From Telmatobacter sp. DSM 110680 (GTDB taxonomy: Bacteria > Acidobacteriota > Terriglobia > Terriglobales > Acidobacteriaceae), in the NCBI RefSeq assembly GCF_039994875.1, contig NZ_CP121196.1, forward strand, positions 3,844,001 through 3,908,000: DNA of 64,000 nucleotides. Reading direction: 5' to 3'. A program made the translations under genes and the position numbers. The stretch's first letter is position 1. Each line of letters starts with the position of its first letter. The notes beneath the pieces are model-generated. The model saw only the letters and a program-made list of their open reading frames with translations, had not been told where the DNA came from and did not search any database. This document shows, in pieces, positions 26,825-35,782 of this stretch.

Positions 26825-27463
26825 TCAGGCTTCGCTCGTTCGACGAAAGCGGTTGATGTGCGTCCACACAAACCAGACGATCGCCGCCAGCAGGCCCAAC
26901 TCAACGACGAGATGAAAACGATGAAACCATTCATGGAAGCGCGGATCAGTGTGCCACGCTTCGCCGAGCTTCATGCCGACGTAAGCCAGCGCGTAACACC
27001 ATGGCCATGAACCTATAAACGTGTAGATATGAAACCGCAGTTGCGGCATACGCGCTACGCCAGCCGGGAATGCAATGAAGGTGCGCACCACGGGAAGCAG
27101 GCGGCCAAGCAAAACAGTGATGGTGCCATACTTCTCGAAGAACGTCGTCATTCGATCGAGGTCATGGTGGCTCATAAGCACCCAGCGACCATAGCGCTCC
27201 ACCAGCGGACGACCGCCTGCGGCTCCAACCCAATAAGCGATGACGGAGCCCAGGTTGCAGCCGATGGCACCTGCTGTAGCGGCCCAGAACAGGCTGAACC
27301 GTCCGGTGTACACCAGGTATCCGGCGAAGGGCATGATGATTTCGCTGGGAAGCGGGATGCAGGCGGATTCGATGCCCATGAGGGCGGCAATGCCGGCGTA
27401 TCCCAATGAGCCGATGACCTGGGTTACGAAGTGGATCAAATAGGGCAGAATTCTTTCGGTCAT
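26825..27463 (-). CDS. DedA/VTT-domain membrane protein
   Basis: 212 residues with about four to five membrane segments. DedA-family signatures are present: ESACIPLPSEIIMPFAGYL (about 29-47), LGSVIAYWVGAAGG and GRLLPVVRTFIAFPAGVARM (about 119-138), which carry the conserved Glu/Asp and Arg residues. The family acts in undecaprenyl-phosphate or phospholipid flipping across the inner membrane. It lies 109 bp upstream of the inositol-phosphate synthase gene on the same strand, which may or may not mean shared transcription. Confidence 0.88.
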   Translation of the reverse strand: MTERILPYLIHFVTQVIGSLGYAGIAALMGIESACIPLPSEIIMPFAGYLVYTGRFSLFWAATAGAIGCNLGSVIAYWVGAAGGRPLVERYGRWVLMSHHDLDRMTTFFEKYGTITVLLGRLLPVVRTFIAFPAGVARMPQLRFHIYTFIGSWPWCYALAYVGMKLGEAWHTDPRFHEWFHRFHLVVELGLLAAIVWFVWTHINRFRRTSEA

Positions 27464-27552
27464 GGGCGTTATCAGTATATAGGTTCGAAGCGGCGCCTAT
27501 CCCGGCCCTGCTAGCATTGAGTTGATTTCAACGCACGAACGAGGTGTTTCCG

Positions 27553-28380
27553 TTGGCTGAATTTCCTCCTGTTCCGCTCACGCTTGAAGGGTCCGCACTT
27601 TTACATCAGTTCTTTCGTTTTGATTGGAAGGCGTGGCGGTCCTGCGCGGAGGGCGAGCGCACGAAAATTACGGCGGAATTCACTGCGGCTCTCGAGAAGT
27701 TGGAGCAGGGGCCGGGAGCCGGAGCCCAGACGGGGCTTTTCTCGCAGCTTGGACATAAGGGCGATTTAATCCTCGTGCACTTCCGCGATTCGTTTGAAGC
27801 TCTGAACCAGGTAGAGCTGGACCTGGCAAAGACTTCTTTTTATGATTTTCTGACTCCGACGCACTCCTATGTTTCCGTCGTCGAGCTTGGGCTGTACGAG
27901 TCGAGCCGCAAGACGTACGAGGCGGCATCCGCGAAGGGTTTTGAGAACCACACGCCAGAGTGGAACGCGGAAGTTGAATCCTCGTTGAAGCGAGGAGCCG
28001 AGGCGATGAAAACGCGCCTCTTCCCTGCTATTCCGGATGCGAAGTATCTGTGCTTTTATCCTATGGACCGCAAGCGCGGCGAGCAGGTGAACTGGTATAC
28101 CGTTCCGTTCGCGGATCGCCAGCGGATGATGCACGAGCATGGCATGATCGGACGGCGATACGGGGACGTGGTGAAGCAGATCATCTCGGGATCGATTGGA
28201 ATGGATGACTGGGAGTGGGGCGTGGATCTGTTCGCCGACGACCCGGTGGTATTCAAGAAGCTGATCTACGAGATGCGTTTCGATGAAGTGAGCGCAGTAT
28301 ATGCGTTGTTTGGGCAGTTTTACTTGGCGCTGCGGCTGCCGGTGGAAAAACTTTCAGACTGGCTCAATGGAAAACTGTAG
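27553..28380 (+). CDS. hemQ: Coproheme decarboxylase HemQ (chlorite dismutase family)
   Basis: Converts iron-coproporphyrin III to heme b, the last step of the coproporphyrin-dependent heme route. About 275 residues when started at TTG 27553, because GAGGTG at 27541-27546 then lies 6 nt upstream. An alternative GTG at 27544 overlaps that ribosome-binding site. Family hallmarks near the C-terminus are GSIGMDDWEWGVDLFADDP and EMRFDEVSAVYALFGQFY. Putative active-site residues are in the YPMDRKRGEQVNWYTVP and HEHGMIGRRY segments. It lies 6 bp before nth and within 7 kb of hemD, hemC and hemA. Confidence 0.9.
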   Translation: MAEFPPVPLTLEGSALLHQFFRFDWKAWRSCAEGERTKITAEFTAALEKLEQGPGAGAQTGLFSQLGHKGDLILVHFRDSFEALNQVELDLAKTSFYDFLTPTHSYVSVVELGLYESSRKTYEAASAKGFENHTPEWNAEVESSLKRGAEAMKTRLFPAIPDAKYLCFYPMDRKRGEQVNWYTVPFADRQRMMHEHGMIGRRYGDVVKQIISGSIGMDDWEWGVDLFADDPVVFKKLIYEMRFDEVSAVYALFGQFYLALRLPVEKLSDWLNGKL

Positions 28381-28386
28381 AAGATC

Positions 28387-29103
28387 ATGTCTCCGACGAA
28401 ATCTGATGCAAAGAAAAAGCCGATAAAGAAGGCAATCAAACGCGCGGCGGCTTCGCGCGATCTCGCGCCGGAGCGAATTGCCGCAATCCTGAAAGCTCTC
28501 GACGAAGCGTACCCGGATGCGGTTTGCGCATTGACGCACAGGACGCCGTGGGAACTGCTGGTGGCTACTATTCTTTCAGCGCAGTGCACCGATGTACGCG
28601 TGAATATGGTGACGCCGGAACTGTTCAAACGCTTCCCTACTCCGGCGGCGATGGCCAAGGCTGAGATTCCGGAGTTGATCGAGATTATTCGGACTACGGG
28701 GTTTTTCAATAACAAGGCGAAGTCGATCAAGGGTGCGGCAAAGGCCATCGTGGAGCGGTTTGGCGGGAAGGTTCCTGAGACACTTGCACAGTTAATCACG
28801 GTTCCGGGCGCGGCACGCAAGACTGCCAACGTGGTGCTGGGCGTGAGCTACGGCAAAGCCGAGGGCGTTGTGGTTGATACGCATGTCTTCAGGATTTCAA
28901 GGCGGCTTGATCTGACAAAAGCCGAGACAGCAGAAAAAGTCGAGCAGGATCTGATGAAGATTTTGCCGCAGGATCGCTGGATCAGCTTTTCGCACCAGGT
29001 GATTCATCACGGACGGCAGGTGTGCATCGCGCGCAATCCCAAGTGCGACAAATGCAATCTCGAGCAGCTTTGTCATTCCAAAGACAAAACATGGTCGAGC
29101 TGA
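28387..29103 (+). CDS. nth: Endonuclease III (base-excision DNA glycosylase/AP lyase)
   Basis: Removes oxidised pyrimidines from DNA and nicks the abasic site. 238 residues with a lysine-rich N-terminal extension of about 25 residues. The helix-hairpin-helix has the catalytic lysine in VPGAARKTAN (Lys about 145; the usual GVGRKTAN is slightly changed). The catalytic aspartate is in VVDTHV (Asp about 164). The [4Fe-4S] cluster motif C-x6-C-x2-C-x5-C is at 213, 220, 223 and 229. It is 6 bp downstream of hemQ, so the two are probably co-transcribed. Confidence 0.95.
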   Translation: MSPTKSDAKKKPIKKAIKRAAASRDLAPERIAAILKALDEAYPDAVCALTHRTPWELLVATILSAQCTDVRVNMVTPELFKRFPTPAAMAKAEIPELIEIIRTTGFFNNKAKSIKGAAKAIVERFGGKVPETLAQLITVPGAARKTANVVLGVSYGKAEGVVVDTHVFRISRRLDLTKAETAEKVEQDLMKILPQDRWISFSHQVIHHGRQVCIARNPKCDKCNLEQLCHSKDKTWSS

Positions 29104-29114
29104 TAAGGCAGTTT

Positions 29115-30521
29115 CTAGCTTGTTTTCGTACTTGGATGGATGTAGTAGATAAGGCCAAGGTAGTCATCGGACAACAAGAAGCTGTCTTTGCCTACGCGCA
29201 GGATTCCGCAGGGTCGGCCATGCACTACTGGCTTGCCATTTTCTGTCATCAGAAAACCCGTGATGAAGTCGCGTGGCTTTCGATCAGAGGGCGTGAAACG
29301 CACCACACGATAGCCGGTTCCAATGCTTGGATGGCTGGCACCGTGCAGGGCGGCAAGGAAGCCATCACGGAGCAGATTGTCATCCTGCGCAAAATACTCG
29401 AAACCGAGTGGTGAGCTGTGCGCCGCAAAAGTTGTGTACGCCGCGGGAACCTGCGCGCATGACCTGAGTGCCGCCGGCGCGTGCCCCAGATCGGCATTTG
29501 GATCAGGGCTTCGTTTTTGTCCTCCACCTGCGCTAAGATTCGTCCCTGTCGCTGCGACTCCTTTCTGCTTGCCGTATACCGAATCGTCATGATGTGCGGA
29601 AGGCACCGGCGCGGTGAGAGCAAAATACCTTGCCTCGCTCAGTGCGGGCAGCGGCGTCTTGTCGAGCACTGGCTTGCCATTGGAAAAGTAGCAGGTAGGC
29701 CAGCCGTAGTTCAGCGGAGGCTTCGCGGCAATGTCAAGCTTGAAAAAGGTATCTTCGGGGAGTTTATCGCCGAGATGATCGTCTCCCATGTTGGTTGCAA
29801 AGAGCGCGCCATCGAGAGCAGGCACTGCGTGAATGTCCACGGCGTTCCGCAATCCCTGCGCAATGAGCGACGGATTCTTTCCGTCGGGATCCATGCTTAC
29901 GACTGACGCGCGCAGCACTTCATCTTCCTGGCAGTAGTTGCAGGATGATCCGACGGAGACAAAAACCCTCGTGGCGTTTCCCATCTTGCCGATGGCCACC
30001 GTGCGCGTGAGGTGCCAGCCGCCGTATTTGTAGTTGAGTCCGTAGTCGGGAAACTTGATCAACGTCTCAGGCGGAGACGAAGGTGCATTGTCGCCCGCGT
30101 TGTACTTGTACCGCACTAGTCTGTCGCTGAGTGGCACGTAGAGCCAGCTCTGTTGCGTTCCGGGATCGGTCCAGAAGGCGATGTTGTTGGGATTGCGAAG
30201 ATGATCGAGATAATGCGTGATCCTTGAGAAAGTGTAGGTCTTGTCGTTCCAGCCATCGAGGATGAAAACGGAACCCTGAGTGTTGTCCGCAAGGCTGTGC
30301 ATTCCGGTGACAAAGATTCTTCCATCTGGCGAGCGGGCGAAGAAGCGAACCCGCCCAAGCCCCGTAGCGGCGATGTTGATTCCAAGAGAAGGAGGAAGAG
30401 CCAGCGTGATGGATTTGCCGGGAGCGTAGCGGAGAGTGTGCTGCTGCTGACCTTGGGATAAAACACTGAACGCTACAACGAGAATCAGCACTTGAAACCG
30501 CCGAAATTGCGACGACTGCAT
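29115..30521 (-). CDS. Exported sorbosone/glucose dehydrogenase-like beta-propeller protein
   Basis: 468 residues with a signal peptide (about 1-24, cleavage after SQG) and a six-bladed beta-propeller of the PQQ-dependent sugar (sorbosone) dehydrogenase type. Recognisable stretches are SPDGRIFVTGM, the loop with the likely catalytic histidine in GGWHLTRTV, VFVSVGSSCNYCQED and AQGLRNAVDIHAVP. The DHLGDKLPED segment, a calcium/PQQ-site region, is also present. Expected in the periplasm; the substrate is unknown. It is convergent with nth (11-bp gap) and lies downstream of hemD. Confidence 0.82.
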   Translation of the reverse strand: MQSSQFRRFQVLILVVAFSVLSQGQQQHTLRYAPGKSITLALPPSLGINIAATGLGRVRFFARSPDGRIFVTGMHSLADNTQGSVFILDGWNDKTYTFSRITHYLDHLRNPNNIAFWTDPGTQQSWLYVPLSDRLVRYKYNAGDNAPSSPPETLIKFPDYGLNYKYGGWHLTRTVAIGKMGNATRVFVSVGSSCNYCQEDEVLRASVVSMDPDGKNPSLIAQGLRNAVDIHAVPALDGALFATNMGDDHLGDKLPEDTFFKLDIAAKPPLNYGWPTCYFSNGKPVLDKTPLPALSEARYFALTAPVPSAHHDDSVYGKQKGVAATGTNLSAGGGQKRSPDPNADLGHAPAALRSCAQVPAAYTTFAAHSSPLGFEYFAQDDNLLRDGFLAALHGASHPSIGTGYRVVRFTPSDRKPRDFITGFLMTENGKPVVHGRPCGILRVGKDSFLLSDDYLGLIYYIHPSTKTS

Positions 30522-30566
30522 AGGAAGAAGTCTAAAGCGTCCACCGCCTTGGGGCGGTCGTGGGAG

Positions 30567-31334
30567 TTATGCCAATGCCCGAAGCACCGCTGCCAGCAGG
30601 GCGGGGATATCGTGGGGCGTGGCTTCGGCAAAGGGTTCCCAACCTCGTTCGCGAAGTGTTGCGCTGGTGATGGGGCCAATGGAAATGGCCTTGACGCCTG
30701 GAAACGGAAACGCGATGCCGGCGTTGCGCGCGACGTCTGCCAGGTGGATGACGCTGGATGAGCTGGTGAAGGTGCACGCGTCAATCCGTGTAGCGATCGC
30801 AGCACGTAACCGTCCGGGTGAATCGGCAGGAGTGGCATTCTGGTAAGCGTCAACCACGTTCACGGTAGCTCCGATTTTGCGCAAGGCATCGGGGATGACG
30901 TCGCGAGCGATGGTGGCGCGCGCCAGCAATACGTGCTTACCGCGGATGCGGGTTGCGAGTGCGGTAACGAGACTTTCCGCGACGTAGCTTTCGGGAGTAA
31001 GCGTGACGTGAAGGCCCGCCTGCCGGGCGGCTTCAGCAGTGGCCTGGCCGATGGCGCCGATGTGCGGGCCGGGATCGCGCAGGGAGAGCCCGAGAGCCGC
31101 GGCTCTTTCCGTAACGGCTCGAACGGTATTGGCACTCGTAAGAATCAACCAGTCGTAACTGTAGAGATGCTGGAGTGCATGATTGAGCGGTTCGTAGCTC
31201 GCGGGCGGAAGGATTTCGAGGACGGGCACTTCGACAGGCTCTATACCGGCTGCGCGCAGGCCTTCACTGAGTTTGCCCGCCTGGTGCGCGGCACGCGTGA
31301 CAAGGACGCGTCGACCTGCGAGTGGCGCCGTCAT
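30567..31334 (-). CDS. hemD: Uroporphyrinogen-III synthase HemD
   Basis: Closes hydroxymethylbilane to uroporphyrinogen III with inversion of ring D. 255 residues with the two-domain HemD layout and weakly conserved motifs: VLVTRAAHQAGKLSEGLRAAG at the N-terminus, LILTSANTVRAV, GHIRGK-like RGKHVLLARA and the C-terminal TFTSSSSVIHLADVA followed by AISIGPITSATLRERG. It lies 185 bp downstream of hemC on the same strand. The family is poorly conserved, but the motifs and context agree. Confidence 0.9.
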   Translation of the reverse strand: MTAPLAGRRVLVTRAAHQAGKLSEGLRAAGIEPVEVPVLEILPPASYEPLNHALQHLYSYDWLILTSANTVRAVTERAAALGLSLRDPGPHIGAIGQATAEAARQAGLHVTLTPESYVAESLVTALATRIRGKHVLLARATIARDVIPDALRKIGATVNVVDAYQNATPADSPGRLRAAIATRIDACTFTSSSSVIHLADVARNAGIAFPFPGVKAISIGPITSATLRERGWEPFAEATPHDIPALLAAVLRALA

Positions 31335-31519
31335 ACGATGAACTCTATCTGGCGATGCTTACTCTTCATGATGGCCTTGGAGATTTAACCTGGCGATTTT
31401 CCGCATCCGAGGGGATGGATTGAGAGGCAAAACCTCAATCTCCTTCCCTTTGTCCCGTTACTCGGAAAGACAATCATAGCTGGATTGATTCAGAAACCCG
31501 CGTGAAGTCTGAAAGATTG

Positions 31520-32473
31520 CTAGGCGGAAGCGCCTGCGGGCGGATTTGCGGTCGCTTCGAGCAGCGGAGCGGCACCTGCTTCGATGAGCAGTTCCGCCGC
31601 CAGCTGACCGAGGGCGACAGGGCCGATTTCGGATCGACGCGACTCATGATGGATGCGGATAGCTTTGCCGGTTGCTGGATCAGCGACTACGGCAAAAATT
31701 TCCTGCCATTCTCCGGCTTCGTCTTGCGGAGCGAGGCGACAGTGAATGCCGATGGGAACCTGGCAGCCCCCGCCAAGGGCGGCAAGAGCAGCACGTTCGG
31801 CGGTCACGGCGAAGCACGTAGCGGGATCGTTGAGGAAGGCAATGGCAGCAATGGTTGCTGCGTCATCTTTCCGTGTCTCGATGCCCAGTGAACCCTGGCC
31901 GGCAGCAGGACAGAAATGATGCGGCTCGAGGCGCTCGCGGATCCACTCGGTCTTTTCAAGACGATCGAGGCCTGCGGCGGCGAGGAGGATTGCACCAACC
32001 TGTCCCTCGGCGAGTTTGCGCAGACGGGTATCGACGTTTCCGCGAAACTCTACTGCTTGGATGTCGGGGCGGAGAGCAAGCAACTGGGCGCGGCGGCGCT
32101 GACTGCTGGTGCCGACCACTGCTCCGTGCGGAAGTGCATGCAGGCTGTGATACTTGACTGAAACGAGGACGTCGCGGGGGTCAACGCGAGGCGGCGTCGC
32201 GGCGAGGGTGAAGGGCGCGGGCAACTCTGTCGGCAGGTCTTTCAGCGAATGGACGGCGAGATCGACACGGCCTTCCGCAAGCGCCTCTTCAATCTCCTTG
32301 GTGAACATTCCTTTGGAGCCAACCTGGGCGAAGGTGACTTCCTGCAGACGGTCGCCAGTGGTCTTAATGATTTCGATTTCGACGGTGTGACCATGCCCGC
32401 GCAAAAGCGCAGCGATATGATTAGCCTGCCAGAGCGCAAGTTGCGAGCCACGACTACCGATGCGCAGATTCAT
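31520..32473 (-). CDS. hemC: Hydroxymethylbilane synthase (porphobilinogen deaminase) HemC
   Basis: Polymerises four porphobilinogens into hydroxymethylbilane. 317 residues beginning with the canonical LRIGSRGSQLALWQA. Further motifs are VHSLKDLPTELP with active-site Lys/Asp, GTSSQRRRAQL, and GGGCQVPIG with the cysteine that carries the dipyrromethane cofactor (near residue 244). Its start codon overlaps the hemA stop by 4 nt, which indicates translational coupling in hemX-hemA-hemC. Confidence 0.95.
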   Translation of the reverse strand: MNLRIGSRGSQLALWQANHIAALLRGHGHTVEIEIIKTTGDRLQEVTFAQVGSKGMFTKEIEEALAEGRVDLAVHSLKDLPTELPAPFTLAATPPRVDPRDVLVSVKYHSLHALPHGAVVGTSSQRRRAQLLALRPDIQAVEFRGNVDTRLRKLAEGQVGAILLAAAGLDRLEKTEWIRERLEPHHFCPAAGQGSLGIETRKDDAATIAAIAFLNDPATCFAVTAERAALAALGGGCQVPIGIHCRLAPQDEAGEWQEIFAVVADPATGKAIRIHHESRRSEIGPVALGQLAAELLIEAGAAPLLEATANPPAGASA

Positions 32474-33849
32474 TTGCCTCCTACGGCGCTGGTTTCGTTC
32501 TCGCGGCGCTCCGCGCTTTTACTCTCCGCTTCCCCGTAGGTAGTTGGAGAAGGTTCCGATTGGGGTGCGACTGGTTCTGAAACGGCGTCGGCCACCGAAG
32601 GCAGTGACCACGCTTCGCATAGGGCGTCTACGCGGGTTGAGTCGTTTTCGCGCGCAGCCTGCTTGAGAGCCTGCATGGGAGGATGAAGAAACTTGTTGAC
32701 CAGACCGCGCGTGAGCGCTTCGATGGCCGCGAGCTGTTCTTCATTGAGGATTCCAAGCTTCGCGTGCATACGCCTCATCTCGTTCTGACGGATCTCTTCG
32801 GCCTGGTGCTGCAACGAGACAATAGCTGGGGCAACATTGACAGCGCGACGGCGCTGATGGAAGCGCTCCACCTCGGCATTGATGAGCGCTTCGGCATCGC
32901 CGGCCTGGGACTGCCGTTCCGCGATGTGCGAGGCCGCTACTTGCTGCAGGTCGTCGATGTCGTAGACGAAGATGCCTTCGACCTTGTTCATCGCAGGATC
33001 GACATCGCGGGGGACGGCGATATCGATGAAGAACATGGGGCGGTTGCGCCGCCGATGCATAAATTGCTGACCGTGCTCTTTGCGGAAGATCGGGTGAGGC
33101 GCGCCTGTAGAGCTGATGACGATGTCTGCTTCTGTGGCCGTCTCGTAGAGCTTTTCGAACGGAATGACGCGTCCGTCGAAGGGCTCGGCAAGCTGGCGGG
33201 CGCGTTCCAGCGTGCGGTTGGTGACGAGGATGGCTCCCGCTCCCTGCTGCACCAGATGACGGGCTGCAAGTTCGCTCATTTTTCCGGCGCCGACCAGGAA
33301 GACGGTGCGGCCCTGGAGCGATCCGAATATCTTGCGGGCCAGTTCGACCGCGACCGACGCAATGGAGACGGAGTTGGAGCCGATTTGCGTTTCGGTTCGA
33401 ACACGCTTGGCTGCGGCGAATGCGGACTGCAGCAAATGTTCCAGTTGTCCGGAGACGGTACCGGCGGCTCGCGCCGAAGCAAAGGCTTCTTTTACCTGTC
33501 CGAGAATCTGGGGTTCGCCGACCACCATCGAGTCGAGGCTGGAAGCCACGCGGAAGAGATGGCGAACTGCCTGCTGATCGCGATGCTGATAGATGTGCGG
33601 CGCCAGCAGAGTCTGATCGATGCCGAAGTGGTGATGCAGGAACGTGGTTAGATCGGTTTCGGGTGATTCTACGGCGGCCAGTATTTCCACACGATTGCAG
33701 GTGGAGACAATCATGCATTCGCTGACGCCGGGCTGCGCGGCCAGTGCGCGGGTCGCTTCGGGCAGCTCGTCGCGGGAGATAGCGATGCGCTCGCGCAGCT
33801 CGATGGGCGCGGTTTTGTGATTCACCCCGATAAGAACGAGCCGGCTCAT
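32470..33849 (-). CDS. hemA: Glutamyl-tRNA reductase HemA
   Basis: First committed enzyme of C5-pathway tetrapyrrole synthesis, reducing glutamyl-tRNA with NADPH. 459 residues from the ATG at 33849, which begins MSRLVLIGVNHKTAPIELRE and overlaps hemX by 4 nt. The frame is open 150 nt upstream, but that part lies inside hemX. The catalytic cysteine is in STCNRVEIL (Cys 51), and the NADPH site reads VFLVGAGKMSELAARHL. The C-terminal dimerisation domain is followed by a Ser/Glu-rich tail of about 45 residues that is longer than usual. Confidence 0.95.
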   Translation of the reverse strand: MSRLVLIGVNHKTAPIELRERIAISRDELPEATRALAAQPGVSECMIVSTCNRVEILAAVESPETDLTTFLHHHFGIDQTLLAPHIYQHRDQQAVRHLFRVASSLDSMVVGEPQILGQVKEAFASARAAGTVSGQLEHLLQSAFAAAKRVRTETQIGSNSVSIASVAVELARKIFGSLQGRTVFLVGAGKMSELAARHLVQQGAGAILVTNRTLERARQLAEPFDGRVIPFEKLYETATEADIVISSTGAPHPIFRKEHGQQFMHRRRNRPMFFIDIAVPRDVDPAMNKVEGIFVYDIDDLQQVAASHIAERQSQAGDAEALINAEVERFHQRRRAVNVAPAIVSLQHQAEEIRQNEMRRMHAKLGILNEEQLAAIEALTRGLVNKFLHPPMQALKQAARENDSTRVDALCEAWSLPSVADAVSEPVAPQSEPSPTTYGEAESKSAERRENETSAVGGK

Positions 33850-34682
33850 GGGGCACCGAACCTGTGGACGTGGCTCACGGTGTTGGCCGCCCACACGCAA
33901 AGCATGACGATCAGAACCGCTCCGGAAAGATAGGCAGCCTTGCGACCGCGAAGCCCGGCTGTCTGACGCAGGTAGAGCAGGAGTACATAGAGTCCCCACA
34001 TCGCGTAGGAAGCTACAACCTTGGGGTCGCCATAATAGGCAGCGCCAAGAGAGGTCTCCTGTACAAGAACGGCGCCAAGAATAAGACCGACGGTCATGCA
34101 GGGGAAACCGAAGAGCAGCATGGCATGGGCGATGCGCTCAAGGGTATCCAGCGGCGGCAACCAGTCGAGAGGAATCCACCAGGAGTTATCAGGAGACTTG
34201 GGCTTGGCCTTCAGTCGGCGTTCCTGCACCAGATAAAGCAGCGATGCGAGAAGGCTGAACCCCAGGGCGGCATACGCAGCCAGGAGCGCCGTAATATGAG
34301 CAATCAGCCAGCTCGTTCTTACGCCTTCCGACGGAAAACTATAACCTTTGAGGCCCAATGACGGAACAAACACCAGGAAAAACGTGATCGGGAGTGCGAA
34401 AACTCCAAGGGAAATGGCGTCGTAGATCCACCAGGCCAAAAAGAATAGACCGGCCACCGCAAATCCAAGCAATGATTCAGCTTCGCGGGCTCCCACTGGA
34501 ACCCAACGATGAGCTTGGACAAGCATTTCTACGGCAGATACGAAGTGGAAAAAGAAAGCCATGCCACCGAGGTGCACACACCACCGTCGCGCACGCTCGG
34601 ACTTGTAGAGCACGGCGGGGAAGATTGCGTAGCTAGCCGCGAAATAAAGTACGGTCGCGACTCGGAGCCAAAGCAGGTGCAT
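33846..34682 (-). CDS. hemX: HemX/CcsA-type cytochrome c assembly membrane protein
   Basis: 278 residues with about eight membrane segments and the cytochrome c assembly (CcsA/HemX) family pattern: LIAHITALLAAYAALGFSLLASLLYLVQERRLKAK and the tryptophan-rich AMWGLYVLLLYLRQTAG near the C-terminus. In Bacillus the homologous HemX controls HemA abundance; related CcsA proteins handle heme for cytochrome c maturation. First gene of hemX-hemA-hemC, with 4-nt overlap to hemA. A CRP/FNR-like palindrome lies 38-53 bp upstream of its start. Confidence 0.87.
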   Translation of the reverse strand: MHLLWLRVATVLYFAASYAIFPAVLYKSERARRWCVHLGGMAFFFHFVSAVEMLVQAHRWVPVGAREAESLLGFAVAGLFFLAWWIYDAISLGVFALPITFFLVFVPSLGLKGYSFPSEGVRTSWLIAHITALLAAYAALGFSLLASLLYLVQERRLKAKPKSPDNSWWIPLDWLPPLDTLERIAHAMLLFGFPCMTVGLILGAVLVQETSLGAAYYGDPKVVASYAMWGLYVLLLYLRQTAGLRGRKAAYLSGAVLIVMLCVWAANTVSHVHRFGAP

Positions 34683-34719
34683 GCCGAACTCAAATCTAAA
34701 GCCTTAGGTCTCAGTATAC

Positions 34720-34735
34720 TGTGATCCAAATCACC
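34720..34735. promoter_or_regulatory. CRP/FNR-type operator between hemX and a beta-propeller gene
   Basis: TGTGA-TCCAAA-TCACC matches nine of ten defined bases of the CRP consensus TGTGA-N6-TCACA, and GTGAT-N4-ATCAC within it is a perfect palindrome. It directly abuts a TATACT element at 34715-34720, and its complement offers TATACT on the minus strand, so it sits over the core promoters of both divergent genes. No CRP/FNR regulator gene is in the window. Confidence 0.5.
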
Positions 34736-34792
34736 GTAACGAGTTTGGCGAGTAGTAGGGGTGTGATCTGTATCCGCAAAGGACTGAAGGCG

Positions 34793-35782
34793 ATGAGAGC
34801 GATTTATGTAAGACGCATCAGCATCGGGATCTGTATAGGCCTTGTGTTGTTATCTTTTCCGATGATCGGACAGGGGCCGGTTTTTCCGAAGAAGACCGGA
34901 GTTCAGACCCCAGGCGTGCAGCACCCGATGGAGGAATTGCCCAAGGCAGCCACGATTGAGGTGAAGGGCGATCCGGATTGGCTCAGTGTGACTGCAGATG
35001 CCCTATGGATAACGAGCGGCAACGTTGACCACGTGGTTCGAATCGATCCGACAACCAACCAGACAGGGGTGGTGGTGACGGTCCACAAGCCGTGCTCAGG
35101 ATTGGCGGTTGGATTCGGGAGTTTGTGGGTTCCGAGTTGCGGGGACAAGATCCTGGTGCGACTGGATCAACAGACTGGCGCGCTCCAGGCGACGGTCTCG
35201 GCTGGGCCTGCGGACGATGAGGGAGGAGTCACCGCCGGGTCTGGAAGTGTGTGGTTGGTGACCTCAAAGGAGGGAGAACTGACCCGGATCGACGCCAGAA
35301 CCAATAAGGTCATCGCGCGGATCAGGATCCCGGCTGGATCATTCAACCCCCTCTTTGCGGATGGGTCGGTATGGGTGAGTTCGAATGCCGGCAATGCGCT
35401 GGTTCGAGTCGATCCAACAACCAACAAGGTGTTGAGTTCCACTGCGGTCGGTCTGATGCCACGCTTCCTGACCTACGGCGCGAGATCGATCTGGGTGCTG
35501 AACCAAGGCGATGGCACGGTTTCGCGTGTGGATTCCAAAACTGGCAAGCTGATCGCGACAATCGGCGTCGGGATTCCGGGGCACGGCGGTGAGATTGCCT
35601 TTGGTGGTGGATCGGTCTGGGCTACCGAGACCGAGTTTCCCCTTAGCCGCATTGATGCGAAGACGAACACCGTGGTGGCGCAGTGGCACGGTGCGGGTGG
35701 CGACAGTGTGCGTTACGCTTTCGGTTCAGTCTGGCTTACAGATTTGCGCGGCGAGAAAGTCTGGCGAATCAGCGTCCAATAA
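34793..35782 (+). CDS. Exported YVTN/Vgb-like beta-propeller protein
   Basis: 329 residues from the ATG at 34793, chosen for its GAAGG ribosome-binding site and because it opens a signal peptide (about 1-27); the frame is open upstream to 34721. The mature part is a seven-bladed propeller of about 40-residue repeats with the pattern GSVWVSSNAGNALVRVDPTTNKV. It resembles YVTN-repeat and virginiamycin B lyase-like proteins, but their lyase residues cannot be assigned, so function is open. It shares its divergent promoter region with the hemX operon. Confidence 0.75.
   Translation: MRAIYVRRISIGICIGLVLLSFPMIGQGPVFPKKTGVQTPGVQHPMEELPKAATIEVKGDPDWLSVTADALWITSGNVDHVVRIDPTTNQTGVVVTVHKPCSGLAVGFGSLWVPSCGDKILVRLDQQTGALQATVSAGPADDEGGVTAGSGSVWLVTSKEGELTRIDARTNKVIARIRIPAGSFNPLFADGSVWVSSNAGNALVRVDPTTNKVLSSTAVGLMPRFLTYGARSIWVLNQGDGTVSRVDSKTGKLIATIGVGIPGHGGEIAFGGGSVWATETEFPLSRIDAKTNTVVAQWHGAGGDSVRYAFGSVWLTDLRGEKVWRISVQ

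Noticed and set aside
32683..33856. Long open frames (about 320-370 codons) overlapping hemA on both strands
   Set aside because: Shadows of hemA third-position bias; no ribosome-binding sites and compositions rich in Arg/Ser or Asp/Val typical of out-of-frame reading.
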